Source: Acidimicrobiia bacterium (GTDB lineage: Bacteria; Actinomycetota; Acidimicrobiia; Acidimicrobiales; Poriferisodalaceae). Taken from it: a stretch of DNA of 45,216 bases. A program made the translations under genes and the position numbers. The stretch lies in NCBI GenBank assembly GCA_022827265.1, contig JAJDTF010000073.1, positions 1 through 45,216 on the forward strand. The letters run 5' to 3'. Positions 15,418 to 25,416 of the stretch are shown here, piece by piece. Under the pieces are notes generated by a model. It saw only the letters and a list, made by a program, of their open reading frames with translations. It was not told the DNA's origin and did not search any database. How positions within the stretch are numbered: position 1 is the first letter of the stretch; every line of letters begins with the position of its first letter.

Positions 15418-17019
15418 ATGGCAGACCGCAAGTCGTTCTGGGCGTGGTGCCTGGAGTCCGAGGAGCCGACCGACGCCGAGCGAGCCGAGCTGGCCAAGAA
15501 GCTCTCGGCCCAGTACGGCACCGAGATCACCGCCAAACCGGTGCCGTCGGTGGACGACGCCGACCTGCGTGCGCCGCGCATAGCGATTCCCGATTCGGTG
15601 GCCGGCTGGTGCTCGACCAGCACCTACGACCGGGCTCGCTACGCCTACGGCGCCCACTTCACCGAGCGGGTCCGGGCCTTCAACCTCGACTTCCCGAACC
15701 CGCCCGACGTGGTGGCCCACCCGCGCAACGACACCGAGGTCGAGGCCACGCTCGACTGGTGCGACGCCAACGGCTACATCGCGGTGCCCTACGGCGGCGG
15801 CTCGTCGGTGGTCTGGGGCCTGACGCCGCCCGAGGACCGCGGGCCAACCGTGGTGATCTCGCTGGACCAGCTCGACCAAGTGCTCGAGATCGACGACGTG
15901 TCACGGGCGGCTCGCATCCAGGCGGGCGTGTTCGGCCCCCATCTCGAGGACCAGCTTCGCCCCAGCGGGCACACGCTGCGCCACTTCCCCCAGTCGTTCC
16001 GGTTCTCGACCCTCGGCGGATGGATCGCCACGCGCTCGGGCGGCCACTACGCCACCAACCACACCCATATCGACGAGTTCGTGGAGTCGACCCGGATGAT
16101 CACGCCGTCGGGCTGGTGGGAGTCGCGCCGGCTGCCCGGTTCGGGTGCGGGCCCCAGCCCCGACCGCATGGTGATCGGCTCCGAAGGCATCTACGGGATC
16201 ATCACCGAGGCGTGGATGCGCATCCAGAAGCGGCCCACGTTCCGTGCCACGGCCGGTATCACGTTCCCCACATGGGAAGCCGGCTACGACGCAGTGCGAC
16301 ACCTGGTTCAAGCGAAGCTGTGGCCGGCCAACCTGCGGATCCTTGACCCGGCAGAGGCCGGACGCGCGGCGGGCATGGACGGCGAGCACGCGCTGGCCAT
16401 CGTGTCGTTCGAATCGGCCGATCTGACCCAGCGTCACAACATCGCCCAAGCAGTCGAGATCGCACGTGAGTGCAACGGGCACGTGCCCGACGACGAGATC
16501 CAGATCGACGACGGCACCGGCACACCCACCGGCCGCGGCGGCGCAGTCGGCGCATGGCGCAACGCGTTCATCGGCGTGGGCAACGGCGTCGAAACGTCGC
16601 TGGGCCTCATCAACGACACGTTCGAAACCGCCATCACCTGGGACCGGTGGCCCGAATTCGACGCCGTGGTGCGCGAAAAGGTCGGCGCCGTGCTGGCTGA
16701 GGTCTTCGGCGAGCACCACTCGCTGTCATGCCGGTTCACCCACGTGTACACCGACGGCCCGGCGCCCTACTACACCTGGTCGGGCATGGGCACCCAGGGC
16801 GGCGAGATCGAGCAGTGGCAAACGGTGAAGGACGCCGCCAACGAGGCGCTCGAAGCCGCCGGCGGCACGTGCACGCACCACCACGCCGTGGGCCGCATGC
16901 ACCGCCCGAATGCCTATGACTGCCAGCGCCCCGAACTCTTCGCCGAAGCAGTCCGGGCAGCCAAGAAGCGGCTCGACCCCAACGGCATCCTCAACCCCGG
17001 CGTCCTCATCGACCCCTAG
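15418..17019 (+). CDS. FAD-binding oxidase, alkyl-DHAP synthase-like
   Basis: A 533-residue flavoprotein of the PCMH/vanillyl-alcohol-oxidase fold, closest in pattern to alkyldihydroxyacetonephosphate synthase. The FAD loop is PYGGGSSVVWGLTP near residue 122, and GGWIATRSGGHYATN follows near residue 200. The tail motif HHHAVGRMHRPN near residue 487 matches the His-rich active-site loop of AGPS-type enzymes. It would exchange the acyl group of acyl-DHAP for a fatty alcohol or act as a related oxidase; ether-lipid synthesis is therefore possible but unproven. The ATG at 15418 has GGAGG 8 nt upstream; an overlapping ATG at 15411 in another frame is a shadow. It probably shares a transcript with the preceding acyl-CoA dehydrogenase. 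Confidence 0.87.
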   Translation: MADRKSFWAWCLESEEPTDAERAELAKKLSAQYGTEITAKPVPSVDDADLRAPRIAIPDSVAGWCSTSTYDRARYAYGAHFTERVRAFNLDFPNPPDVVAHPRNDTEVEATLDWCDANGYIAVPYGGGSSVVWGLTPPEDRGPTVVISLDQLDQVLEIDDVSRAARIQAGVFGPHLEDQLRPSGHTLRHFPQSFRFSTLGGWIATRSGGHYATNHTHIDEFVESTRMITPSGWWESRRLPGSGAGPSPDRMVIGSEGIYGIITEAWMRIQKRPTFRATAGITFPTWEAGYDAVRHLVQAKLWPANLRILDPAEAGRAAGMDGEHALAIVSFESADLTQRHNIAQAVEIARECNGHVPDDEIQIDDGTGTPTGRGGAVGAWRNAFIGVGNGVETSLGLINDTFETAITWDRWPEFDAVVREKVGAVLAEVFGEHHSLSCRFTHVYTDGPAPYYTWSGMGTQGGEIEQWQTVKDAANEALEAAGGTCTHHHAVGRMHRPNAYDCQRPELFAEAVRAAKKRLDPNGILNPGVLIDP

Positions 17020-17082
17020 CCCCAACGCCCCGCTCGATGCGAGCGAGGCCAACGAGGCGGGGTGGGTGGCGCCGAACGGGGC

Positions 17083-17115
17083 CCCCGCAGCCCGCAGCTT
17101 GCGAGGACTGCGGGG
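17083..17115. terminator. possible hairpin between convergent genes
   Basis: CCCCGCAG at 17083-17090 and CTGCGGGG at 17108-17115 form a perfect 8-bp stem with a 17-nt loop, between the convergent flavin oxidase and binding-protein genes. No T run follows on either strand, so a role in termination is uncertain. The rest of this 258-bp gap shows no gene. Confidence 0.3.
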
Positions 17116-17277
17116 TGTTCGGCGACAGGACCCGCCCCGCCGGGCGACAACGCAGCCCAGACGCGACGAGCGGCCGCCGCTGCCGAGATTGCTCCCGGCG
17201 GCGACGACCGCCCGTTCTGTTCAGTCAGGTTCTCGACGCTGACCTAGCGCCAGCCTCGAGTCCGACCATGCGCCTGC

Positions 17278-18975
17278 CTAGCGGCAGCCGCCGTTGTCCT
17301 TGTCCCACACGCAGTTGCCCGAAGCGCCGTTCACGTCAATGACGTTCGAGACGATCCAGGAGTGCGTGGACGAGTCGTACTGGCTGATATCGGTGCCCTC
17401 GACCGGGAAGGCATCGGCGTTGCCGTTCATGGCGAACGTGATGCCGTCCAGGAAGATCGGGTGGTGGATGTCGATCGCCCGCACGGCCAGGATGAAGTTG
17501 GCCCGGTTCAGGCCCGCCGGGTTGTTCGCACTCGCAGGCAGCTCCGCGGCGATGCGCAGCGCCTCCACGTACGGGTAGCCCAGCATGTAGCCGTTGCCGA
17601 ACATCGCGATGCCCGGATCGAGGTCATTGGCCTCGAGGCTCTCGATGATGAAGTCGATGAACGGGTCGCTGCCGATCAGCGCCGGGTCGGTGGTGTCCTT
17701 GACGCCGCCGCCCACGATGTACCAGCCGTCACCGTCGTCGCCAGCCGGTTGAATCCAGCTCGCCGGTGCCTTGCACACTGACGGCGTGAACGCTGCCGAG
17801 ATGTCTTCCTTCAGACCTGACGCTGCGACCTCCTGGATGGCGAGCAGGCATGCATTGCCCGCGGTCATCGAGATGTAGACGTCCGGATTGCTCGCGGCGA
17901 TGGTCGTGATCTCGTTGGTGATGGTCGGCGATGCAGGGTCATGGCGCACCGGCACGAACTCCGACACCACATCGGGGTTGTTGTGGGCGTACTCCTCGAA
18001 GCCCAGCTCGTAGGCCAAGCCGAAGTCGTTGTCCATCACCAGGCCTGCCACCACAACCGGCAACTCGCCCGAGAGGTTGTCCTTGATCCAGTTGCCCCAC
18101 AGCACCGCCTCCGTGGAGTAGGACAGGATGATGCCCGTCGTCCATGGGTGAACCTCGGGATCGCCCCACGCCGGGTGGCCCGTCCACACGAACGGCTGCG
18201 GGATGCACTCGGCATTCAGCGTGTCGTACACGGCCAGCGTGTTCGGCGAGCCCAGCGTGTGGATCGCAAAGACGTTGTCGTTCTCGATCAGCTCATCGAC
18301 GAACTCGATGGTCTGTGCAGCCACGTACGCGTCGTCGTAGGACTTCATCACCACATCCCGGCCCGCGATGCCGCCTTCGGCATTCACGTGCTGGAGGTAG
18401 TTCTGCCAACCCAGGCGGGCATTGCCGTACAGCGCCAAGGTGCCCGACTGCGGGCCGGTCTGGCCGAGGCGGATCTCGTCGTCGGTGATGCCCTCGGTGT
18501 TGGACCAGTCGTCGGGACACTCGTTGAGGTCGATCGCGAACCCTTCAGGGCCGCGGAGGATGTTGTCATCGCCGACGCCCCACTCGCCCGACTCGATGTG
18601 GGCGGCAATCCGCTCCACAACCTTGCCCCGCCGGAATTCGGCCTCTTCGAAGATGCCCTCGATGGTGGAGCGGTCGAACTCCATCATCTCGTCGTCCATC
18701 ATCTCGTCGTCGGCCATGTCCTCTTCGGCGGCCCGCTCGATGGCGTCCTGGCTGAGACCGCCGGCCTCTTCCTCGGGCTCGCCGTCGGCCATCTCGTCCT
18801 CGTCGTGGCCGTCGTCCTCGTCGTGGTCGTCCGCTTCCTCCTCGGCCATGGCCTCGGTGGTCTGGGTCTCGCCGGCGTCATCGTCGCCGTCGTCGCCACC
18901 GCAGGCGGCCGCGACAAGCGAGAACGCGAAGAGCAGCGCTAGCAAGCGCAAAAGGCGGTTCTTGGATAGTTGCAT
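17278..18975 (-). CDS. ABC transporter substrate-binding lipoprotein, branched-chain amino-acid type
   Basis: A 565-residue periplasmic-binding lipoprotein (type 1 fold, Peripla_BP_6-like). It begins MQLSKNRLLRLLALLF with a lipobox LVAAACGG, so Cys23 or close to it would be lipidated. About 80 residues of very acidic low-complexity linker follow, rich in Glu, Asp and Met. From about residue 150, GITDDEIRLGQTGPQSG starts the binding domain, and SYDDAYVAAQTIEFVDELI continues it. The ATG at 18975 has a strong GAGGAGGG site 5-6 nt upstream. No permease or ATPase gene is adjacent, so it is an orphan that must work with components encoded elsewhere. The ligand is unknown; the family binds branched-chain amino acids, amides or urea. 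Confidence 0.88.
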   Translation of the reverse strand: MQLSKNRLLRLLALLFAFSLVAAACGGDDGDDDAGETQTTEAMAEEEADDHDEDDGHDEDEMADGEPEEEAGGLSQDAIERAAEEDMADDEMMDDEMMEFDRSTIEGIFEEAEFRRGKVVERIAAHIESGEWGVGDDNILRGPEGFAIDLNECPDDWSNTEGITDDEIRLGQTGPQSGTLALYGNARLGWQNYLQHVNAEGGIAGRDVVMKSYDDAYVAAQTIEFVDELIENDNVFAIHTLGSPNTLAVYDTLNAECIPQPFVWTGHPAWGDPEVHPWTTGIILSYSTEAVLWGNWIKDNLSGELPVVVAGLVMDNDFGLAYELGFEEYAHNNPDVVSEFVPVRHDPASPTITNEITTIAASNPDVYISMTAGNACLLAIQEVAASGLKEDISAAFTPSVCKAPASWIQPAGDDGDGWYIVGGGVKDTTDPALIGSDPFIDFIIESLEANDLDPGIAMFGNGYMLGYPYVEALRIAAELPASANNPAGLNRANFILAVRAIDIHHPIFLDGITFAMNGNADAFPVEGTDISQYDSSTHSWIVSNVIDVNGASGNCVWDKDNGGCR

Positions 18976-19199
18976 TGGTCCCTCCTCGGTGGAACAGCAG
19001 CCACCGCAGAGTCGCAAGCCGACACTCGGCGGGCATGGCCCGCGACTGTCCCCCATGACCGCTGCGGCGGTGCGCGCGAGAGTAATCGCGCCGCGCCGAT
19101 CCGATCTCAGCTCGGGTGCGACGATCGCGTGACAATCGCCCGCAGAAGGTCCTGGTGCCCCTGCAGCGGACGCACCCGGCAGGCGGGGTGCGGGCGGCA

Positions 19200-19205
19200 T
19201 AGCGT
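19200..19205 (+). promoter_or_regulatory. -10 element TAGCGT for the LLM gene at 19214
   Basis: TAGCGT ends 8 nt before the ATG at 19214 and no Shine-Dalgarno sequence intervenes. Confidence 0.45.
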
Positions 19206-19213
19206 GTCGGCCC

Positions 19214-20131
19214 ATGGAATGGGGAGTCACTCTGCCGCACTTGGGCCACATCGGATCTCGCGATGGGCTCATCACGTTCGCATCGGAAGTCGACCAGCTC
19301 GGATTCGCTTCGGGCTGGGCGTCCGATCATGTCTGCTGGCCTGCCGAGCTGGTGTCGAAGTACCCGTACTCCGACGACGGCTCGTTCCCGGCGCCGCCGA
19401 AAACGGGATGGCTCGACCCCATCGGCACACTGCTGTTCGTGGCCGCCGTCACCGAGAACCTGCGGCTGGGCTTCAGCGTGCTGATCCTGCCCTACCGGCC
19501 GCCGGTGGAAACGGCGAAGCGCCTCGCAACCATCGACGTGCTGTCGAACGGCCGGCTGATCCTGGGCGTGGGCGTGGGCTGGATGCGCGAGGAAGCCGAA
19601 GTGCTGGGCATGCCGTGGGATCGCCGTGGCAAGCGCTCCGATGAGCAGCTCGAGGTGTTCCGGGCGCTGTTCACCGAGGACGAGCCGAGCTTCGACGGCG
19701 AGTTCTACTCGTTCCCCGCCGTCGGCTTCGAGCCCAAGCCCGTGCAGGACCCGGTGCCGGTATGGGTCGGCGGCAACACGGCCGCCGCCCACCGACGGGT
19801 GGCGCAGTATGGGCACGGCTTCCATGCGGCATTCGAGACCGTCGACGAGGTTGCCTCGGGTTGGAGCGGGGTGGGCGAGGCGTGCGACGCCGTAGGCCGG
19901 GACCGCGGCGAGATCACGCTGTCGCTGCGGTACTACCTCGACCCGGCATCGGCAATGAAGCCGGAGGTGTCGATCGCCGGCAGCACCGAGCAGATGATCG
20001 ACAGCGTCGGGCGAGTTGCCGAGGCAGGCGTGACGCATTTCGTGCTCGATCCGGTGGCACGTGGCGGCATCGAGGGTCGCCTCGACGCGCTGCGTGCTTT
20101 CATGGCCGACGTGGCGCCCCACTTCACCTGA
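19214..20131 (+). CDS. LLM-class F420-dependent oxidoreductase
   Basis: A 305-residue luciferase-like TIM barrel of the F420-dependent kind. It begins MEWGVTLPHLGHIG. The core includes LRLGFSVLILPYRPPVETAK near residue 78, LSNGRLILGVGVGWMREE near residue 111, and PVPVWVGGNTAAAHRRVA near residue 180, all typical of the family. The reaction would be hydride transfer from F420H2 to, or from, an unknown substrate. It is divergent from the binding lipoprotein gene, with 238 bp between them; apart from the -10 element I see nothing in that gap. Confidence 0.88.
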   Translation: MEWGVTLPHLGHIGSRDGLITFASEVDQLGFASGWASDHVCWPAELVSKYPYSDDGSFPAPPKTGWLDPIGTLLFVAAVTENLRLGFSVLILPYRPPVETAKRLATIDVLSNGRLILGVGVGWMREEAEVLGMPWDRRGKRSDEQLEVFRALFTEDEPSFDGEFYSFPAVGFEPKPVQDPVPVWVGGNTAAAHRRVAQYGHGFHAAFETVDEVASGWSGVGEACDAVGRDRGEITLSLRYYLDPASAMKPEVSIAGSTEQMIDSVGRVAEAGVTHFVLDPVARGGIEGRLDALRAFMADVAPHFT

Positions 20132-20243
20132 CGGCTCAGCCTGCTGGATGTCGCTGGCAGACGAGCGCGCCCTGTCGCGATCCCTGCACAGGCGCAACTG
20201 CCACAGCGGGTGATGCGCCGCGGTTCGGCGGCAGACTCGGTCT

Positions 20244-22286
20244 GTGCTGTGGGCATCCTCGCTTGCCAAGTCGTACCCGCCGCGGCGGCTGTTTGCTGAC
20301 GTCAGCGTGCAGCTCGCGCCCGGTCGGCGAGTGGCGCTGGTGGGCGGCAACGGGATCGGCAAGACGACCTTGCTGGAGATCCTGGCTGGCATCAACGAGC
20401 CCGACGAGGGCGAGGTCCACCGCCAGAGCGGGCTGACGATCGGCTACCTGCCCCAGGAGCTCGACGAGATCGCCGACGGCACGGTGCTCGAAGCGACGCT
20501 GGCCGGGGCGGGCGACATCACCGCCATGACGGCCGAGCTTCGATCGCTGGAGGCGAGGCTGGCCGATGTCGACGCTGCCGATCACGACAGCGTGCTCGCT
20601 CGCTACGGCGAGCTGGAGGCTCACTTTCGCCAGATCGGCGGCTACGGCTTTGAAGCGGAAGCTCACCGGGTGCTCGCCGGCCTGGGTTTTGCGGCCGATG
20701 ATGCGCAACGCCCGGTAGTACAGCTGTCGGGCGGCTGGCGGATGCGGGTCGCGCTCGCCCAACTGCTGCTGGCGAAGCCCGATGTGCTGCTGGCTGACGA
20801 GCCCACCAACCACCTCGATGTCGACTCCGTGGCCTGGCTGGAGGATCAGCTCGCTGCCTGGGAGGGCGGGCTGCTGTTCGTCAGCCACGACCGCGACTTC
20901 ATCGACGCCGTCGCCAACCGCGTCATCGAGATGGACGGCACGACCACGCACGAGCACGTCGGCGGCTTCGCCGAGTTCGTTGTGGCCCGCGAGGAGCGGA
21001 TAGCGGCGGCCGAGGCAGCTGCGGCACAGCAGGCTCGCAGGCGTGCTCACGCCGAGCGCTTCATCGAGCGGTTCCGGTACAAGGCCACCAAGGCTCGGCA
21101 GGTGCAGAGCCGGATCAAGGCACTGGAGAAGCTGGCGCCAGTCGAGGTGCCGAGCCGCAAGGAGCTGGCGGCCCGCTTCGGCTTCGGCACGCCGCGGCGC
21201 TCGTCGCGGGTCGTCGTGGAGCTGATCGGCGCTTCGGTGGGATACGACGACGGTGACGCTCCGGTGCTCGAAGGCGTGGACCTCGTCATCGAACGCGGCA
21301 CCAAGGTGGGCGTTGTCGGCCCGAACGGCGCTGGCAAGACGACGCTGCTGCGGGTGCTGCAGGGCGAGTTGGGCATCCTCGGCGGTGAGCTGCACCGGGG
21401 CCGCAACGTGGACATGGCCACGTTCGCTCAGCATCTCGCCGAGGTCATGGACCCGCGACGGACAGTGGTGGAGGAGTTCACGGCCTCGGTGGGCGATCAG
21501 CCCGGGCGGAATGTGCGCACGATGCTGGGCGGGTTCGGCTTTGCCGGCGACGCTGCGGACCGCAAGGTGGCGGATCTCTCCGGCGGCGAGCGCACCCGGC
21601 TGGCGCTGGGCATCACGATGGCGAACCCGGTGAACCTGCTGGTGCTCGACGAGCCCACCAACCACCTCGACCTGCCGAGCTGCGATCTGCTCGAGGATGC
21701 GCTGTCGGTGTACCCGGGCACGGTGCTGCTGGTGACCCACGACCGTCACCTCATCCGCAGCGTGGCCGACTCGCTGATCGTGGTGCGTGACGGCACCGCC
21801 ACCCTGCATCCGGGCGTCGACGAGGATCTGCTGCGTCCGCCAGGGCTGAGCACGAGGCGGACCGCCGGCGGCAGCACTGCGGGCAGCACCGGCAGTGGCA
21901 GTGCCAGTGATCGGGGCACCGGCAGTCAAGACCCCGGCCGCTCGACCACGACCGGCCAGCGCGCGGGCGGTCGCGGCGCCGACGCGACGTCGCGGGCCAG
22001 CGCGGCGCAGCGACGCCGAGACTCCGCCCGCCAGCGTCAAGCGGCTCACGATGCAACAGCGGACCTGCGCAGGGAACTTGCCGCGGCAGAGCGAGCATGG
22101 GAGGCCGCCGAGCACCGCGTCGCGGAAATGCAGGCACTGCTCGGCGAGCCCGAGACCTACGACGATCCCGAACGTGCGCGCCAGGTCGCTGAGGACTACG
22201 GCGCCGCCAAGTCCGAAGCGATGCGCCACATGTCCGAATGCGAGGCACTGCAGCGACGCATCGACCGCACAGCCGCCGGAATCTGA
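20244..22286 (+). CDS. ABC-F family ATPase
   Basis: A 680-residue cytoplasmic protein with two ABC domains and no membrane segments, as in ABC-F translation factors that act on stalled or antibiotic-bound ribosomes. The first domain has Walker [10 protein letters not shown] near residue 34, signature LSGGW near 160 and ADEPTNHLD after it. The linker near residues 255-300 is Arg/Ala-rich and helical. The second domain has GPNGAGKTT near 358, [12 protein letters not shown] near 443 and LDEPTNHLD. The C-terminal 150 residues are a Ser/Thr/Gly-rich segment followed by a charged coiled coil. The start is a GTG without a good ribosome binding site. It could confer ribosome-directed antibiotic tolerance, but housekeeping paralogues look the same. 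Confidence 0.9.
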   Translation: MLWASSLAKSYPPRRLFADVSVQLAPGRRVALVGGNGIGKTTLLEILAGINEPDEGEVHRQSGLTIGYLPQELDEIADGTVLEATLAGAGDITAMTAELRSLEARLADVDAADHDSVLARYGELEAHFRQIGGYGFEAEAHRVLAGLGFAADDAQRPVVQLSGGWRMRVALAQLLLAKPDVLLADEPTNHLDVDSVAWLEDQLAAWEGGLLFVSHDRDFIDAVANRVIEMDGTTTHEHVGGFAEFVVAREERIAAAEAAAAQQARRRAHAERFIERFRYKATKARQVQSRIKALEKLAPVEVPSRKELAARFGFGTPRRSSRVVVELIGASVGYDDGDAPVLEGVDLVIERGTKVGVVGPNGAGKTTLLRVLQGELGILGGELHRGRNVDMATFAQHLAEVMDPRRTVVEEFTASVGDQPGRNVRTMLGGFGFAGDAADRKVADLSGGERTRLALGITMANPVNLLVLDEPTNHLDLPSCDLLEDALSVYPGTVLLVTHDRHLIRSVADSLIVVRDGTATLHPGVDEDLLRPPGLSTRRTAGGSTAGSTGSGSASDRGTGSQDPGRSTTTGQRAGGRGADATSRASAAQRRRDSARQRQAAHDATADLRRELAAAERAWEAAEHRVAEMQALLGEPETYDDPERARQVAEDYGAAKSEAMRHMSECEALQRRIDRTAAGI

Positions 22287-22297
22287 GCAGCCGCCGG

Positions 22298-23134
22298 CTA
22301 GGCGCAGCCGTCGGAGGGCGCGGCCACTGGCACATGTGACACCTCGACGGAGCGGTCGGCGATGTCGGCGCCCGGCAAGAACGTGACGAGGGAGGCTGTG
22401 CCATTCGATGGGATGCCCATGGGTGCGCCGGGATACCACGCGGTCACTGCGCCCACCGAGACATCGGTGGTGACGTGCCAGTGGCCCAGCGCCACATAGT
22501 CGGCCCGGGTGGCCTCGATCTCCGATGCCGTGATCGGCGAGGAGCGATGCTCGTCGTCGGCTGTTCGCAGGAAGTGCCCATGGCCCGCAGCGATGAACCA
22601 CCCTTCGTCGGGCCGCTCTGGGACCCCGGCGAGGGGCCGGTAGTCGACATCGTGCGAGGGCATGGCCCGACCCCACAGCGTCAGGTCGTGCTCGCCGAAG
22701 TGCAGCGTTGCGCCCTCGGGATCGTCAAGGAAGATCACGCCGGCGCCAGTGACTTCGAGCCGGTGCTCGTGGTCGGCGTGAGTGCCCCAGAGTGATCGCT
22801 CGTCGTGCACGTCGTGGTTGCCGGGAATGATGACGACCGACGCGTCGACGTCGCCGAGCAGCTCCATGGTGTGCGCGACATCGGTCCGCTTCAGCCGGGC
22901 GTGGTCGAACAGATCTCCCGCGATCAGCAGCACATCGGCCTGGTGGGCCACCGCCGTGTGCGCGAGGGCGTGAATGGGGCATTGGCACACGTCGCGGTGG
23001 GTGCCGTGCGGGCCGCGCACATGGCCGATGTGCACATCGGACGTGTGCAGCACGCGCAGCGCGTGCCCCGCGCCTGGCCCCGCTACCGCCAACCCAGCTT
23101 CGGCCGATCCCTCCACAGCGAGACAGCTTGCCAC
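22298..23134 (-). CDS. metallophosphoesterase, SbcD/Mre11-like fold
   Basis: A 278-residue calcineurin-type phosphoesterase. The five metal-binding motifs are in order: TSDVHIGH (DxH) near residue 31, GDLFDHA near 73, GNHDVHDE near 104, GHGHF near 185 and GHWHVTTD near 217. They would bind two divalent metals and cleave a phosphodiester or phosphomonoester. The SDVHIG and GDLFDHA pattern recalls SbcD, but the C-terminal capping part is short and no SbcC partner is present. The upstream start is uncertain, since conserved sequence begins near ALRVLHTSD. It is convergent with the ABC-F gene, with 11 bp between their stops. Confidence 0.85.
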   Translation of the reverse strand: MASCLAVEGSAEAGLAVAGPGAGHALRVLHTSDVHIGHVRGPHGTHRDVCQCPIHALAHTAVAHQADVLLIAGDLFDHARLKRTDVAHTMELLGDVDASVVIIPGNHDVHDERSLWGTHADHEHRLEVTGAGVIFLDDPEGATLHFGEHDLTLWGRAMPSHDVDYRPLAGVPERPDEGWFIAAGHGHFLRTADDEHRSSPITASEIEATRADYVALGHWHVTTDVSVGAVTAWYPGAPMGIPSNGTASLVTFLPGADIADRSVEVSHVPVAAPSDGCA

Positions 23135-23263
23135 GACAGGCTGCCCGAGACTCCGGGCGAGACCGGGGGCCGCTCAGCGAGCGTGAGGCCCGTGTCGGCT
23201 GGGTGTCGGCGCTGCGCTGCCGCTTGTTCGCGTGGGGTACGTCCACGCTTCGCCTGCGGGCGG

Positions 23264-23269
23264 TACCTT
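23264..23269 (+). promoter_or_regulatory. -10 element TACCTT for surE
   Basis: TACCTT is 7 nt before the GTG at 23277. It fixes the start there and argues against the longer frame that begins at 23232. Confidence 0.45.
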
Positions 23270-23276
23270 CGGCACG

Positions 23277-24092
23277 GTGCGCATCCTGGTGACCAACGAT
23301 GACGGAATCGAGTCCGAAGGACTGCACGTACTTGCGAGCGCCATGACCGCTCACGGCGATGTCGTGGTGGTGGCGCCAGATTCCGAATACTCGGGCGCGG
23401 GCGCCGCGATCGGTCCGCTGCATCTGATGGATCCCGAGGTGCACAAGGTGCACTTTGACGGCGTCACCGATGCCTGGTCAGTCTCCGGGGCACCAGCGTT
23501 GTGCGTGATGTTCGCCCGGCTGGGCGCCTTCGGCCCGGTGGATCTGGTGGTGTCAGGGATCAACCCGGGCGCGAATGTCGGCCGTTCCGTGTACCACTCC
23601 GGCACCGTCGGCGCAGTGCTGACGGGTCGCAACGGCGACATCCCGGGCTTGGCAGTCAGTCAGACCGTCGAGGGATTCGGGGTGGAGGGCCAAGGCTGGG
23701 AAGATGCCATCGCAGACCAGAAGTGGCATGCAGCAGCCGAGGTTGCCAGCGTCGTGCTCAGCGGTCTGCTTGCGGACGAACACGAATCGGCGTGGGCAGT
23801 CAACCTCAACGTGCCGAATCGTGAAGTCGCCGACATGAAGGGCTGGCGGTTCACCGAAGTGGGCACGCTGCCGCCGCGTTCGATCACCTCGGTGAGCCTT
23901 GAGCCGCATCCCGACAACGCTGATGCATTCCGGGTCGCCATGGAGTGGGGCGACGCCGTCGACATGCCTGCCACGGTCGACACTGGCGCGGTCATGGACG
24001 ACTTCGTCTCGGTGTCGTTCCTGTCGCGTCTCACCGCGCAGACGCCGACGGCCGACGCCAAGCTGACTGCCTGCCTCGACGGCTTGTTCTGA
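23277..24092 (+). CDS. surE: SurE-like 5'/3'-nucleotidase
   Basis: A 271-residue nucleotidase of the SurE family, which dephosphorylates nucleoside monophosphates and short polyphosphates in stationary-phase survival. The metal site begins RILVTNDDGIESEG at residue 2, followed by VVVVAPDSEYSGAGAAI and VSGINPGANVGRSVYHSGTV near residue 97. These are the three conserved blocks of the family. The GTG start is chosen because RILVTNDDGI should be at the very N-terminus and because a leaderless -10 lies 7 nt upstream. Cytoplasmic. The C-terminal 80 residues are more divergent. Confidence 0.92.
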   Translation: MRILVTNDDGIESEGLHVLASAMTAHGDVVVVAPDSEYSGAGAAIGPLHLMDPEVHKVHFDGVTDAWSVSGAPALCVMFARLGAFGPVDLVVSGINPGANVGRSVYHSGTVGAVLTGRNGDIPGLAVSQTVEGFGVEGQGWEDAIADQKWHAAAEVASVVLSGLLADEHESAWAVNLNVPNREVADMKGWRFTEVGTLPPRSITSVSLEPHPDNADAFRVAMEWGDAVDMPATVDTGAVMDDFVSVSFLSRLTAQTPTADAKLTACLDGLF

Positions 24093-24117
24093 CAGACGAT
24101 CCTGGCTGAGCCGCTGA

Positions 24118-25416
24118 TCAAGCCGTGAAGCGCCGCGTGACCCGGAAATTGCGCACCAGCATCACGACGGCGGCGATGCCGAGCGCTACGGCTACCCACG
24201 CTCCCCAGCTCGCAAGATCGGCATAGGAGCGGTGCTCCACCGCCAAGCCTGAACTCACGCCGGCGGCAGCACCGAGGGCGGTCATCAGCACGTCGGCGGT
24301 GGCCTGCACGCTGACTCTGCGCTCGAGCGGGAATGAGGCGGTCAGCAGCGAGCTGGCGGACACGACGCAGCAGCTCCAGCCGATGCCGATGAGAAACAGC
24401 CCCGACAGCAGACCGGTGGCATGTTCGGCGTCGGTATTGGCCGCCATGACAGCGCCGACGGTGAGCACGAGCGCACCGGTGACGATGATGATCTGACCGC
24501 CGACGCGGTCCACCAGCCAGCCCACATACGGCGAGAACGCAAACATGCCGGCGATGTGCAGCGACAGCATGATGCCGATGATCAGCGGGTTCTGGCCGCC
24601 TTGGGACATGTGAATGGGCGACACCGTCATGACGCCCACCATCACGGCCTGCGACAGCATCATCCCGATGAGCGCAATAGACGCCACGGGATGGGCCAAG
24701 ATGCGTCCGGCCTCGGCCAAGCTCGGCAGCTTGACGCTCGTCGAACCCGCATCGGCGGCCACGACATGCAGCGGATCAGGGCGCAGACGGCGCCAGATGT
24801 TGACGGCTCCCAGGCCGAACAGGCCGAGCGCCAATGCGTACGGCAGCGCGAAGCCGCTCAACCCCGCGGTGTCGGCAAAGATGCTCTTGAGACCGAGTGC
24901 GACTGTGGGTCCCAAGACCGAGCCGACCGTGCTCGCCCAGAGCACCAAGCTGATCGAGCGGGCCCGATTCTCATCGGTGGCCAGGTCGGCCCCGGCGTAG
25001 CGCGCCGCCAGGTTGGCGGCTTGGCCTGTGCCGATCAGCACCATGCCGAGCACCAGCACCGAGTAGCGGCCCATGAACGCCGACAGCAACGCCAGCGTGG
25101 CGCCGATCGCCCCGACGAAGTAGCCGGTGGCGAGTCCGGCGCGGCGGCCGTGGCGGGCCATCAGCGCCGCCAGCGGGATGCCCGCGAGCGTGCCGCCGAT
25201 GCTGAGGCACACGGCAGCCAGGGAGGCCTTTGTCTCGCTGCCCGTCATCTGGTCGGCCAGCAAGGTGGACGCCGAGAACGATGCAGTCATGGCCAGCCCG
25301 CCGGGGATCACCCCGAGCTGCAGGACCCGGATGGTGCGGCGTGCCAGCTCGTCGCGTTCGGGCGAACCCGGGAGGTATGCAGATCCCTCGCTGCCCTCCG
25401 ACAAACTCTGCACCAT
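24118..25416 (-). CDS. major facilitator superfamily transporter
   Basis: A 432-residue membrane protein with about twelve hydrophobic helices. The loop between helices 2 and 3 reads ALMARHGRRAGLATGYF, the MFS signature G-x3-(D/E)-R-x-G-R-R in a slightly altered form; a second copy, YVGWLVDRVGGQIII, sits at the equivalent point of the second half near residue 295. The substrate is unknown; an efflux role is common for such 12-helix carriers. The ATG at 25416 has GGAGG 8 nt upstream. It is convergent with surE, with 25 bp between the stops. Confidence 0.88.
   Translation of the reverse strand: MVQSLSEGSEGSAYLPGSPERDELARRTIRVLQLGVIPGGLAMTASFSASTLLADQMTGSETKASLAAVCLSIGGTLAGIPLAALMARHGRRAGLATGYFVGAIGATLALLSAFMGRYSVLVLGMVLIGTGQAANLAARYAGADLATDENRARSISLVLWASTVGSVLGPTVALGLKSIFADTAGLSGFALPYALALGLFGLGAVNIWRRLRPDPLHVVAADAGSTSVKLPSLAEAGRILAHPVASIALIGMMLSQAVMVGVMTVSPIHMSQGGQNPLIIGIMLSLHIAGMFAFSPYVGWLVDRVGGQIIIVTGALVLTVGAVMAANTDAEHATGLLSGLFLIGIGWSCCVVSASSLLTASFPLERRVSVQATADVLMTALGAAAGVSSGLAVEHRSYADLASWGAWVAVALGIAAVVMLVRNFRVTRRFTA

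Noticed and set aside
17020-17277. CRISPR-like or repeat structure in the gap
   Set aside because: There are several GC-rich near-palindromes but no regularly spaced direct repeats.
20136-22676. 846-codon minus-strand frame
   Set aside because: It is antisense to the ABC-F gene and into the metallophosphoesterase, with repetitive shadow composition and no motif.
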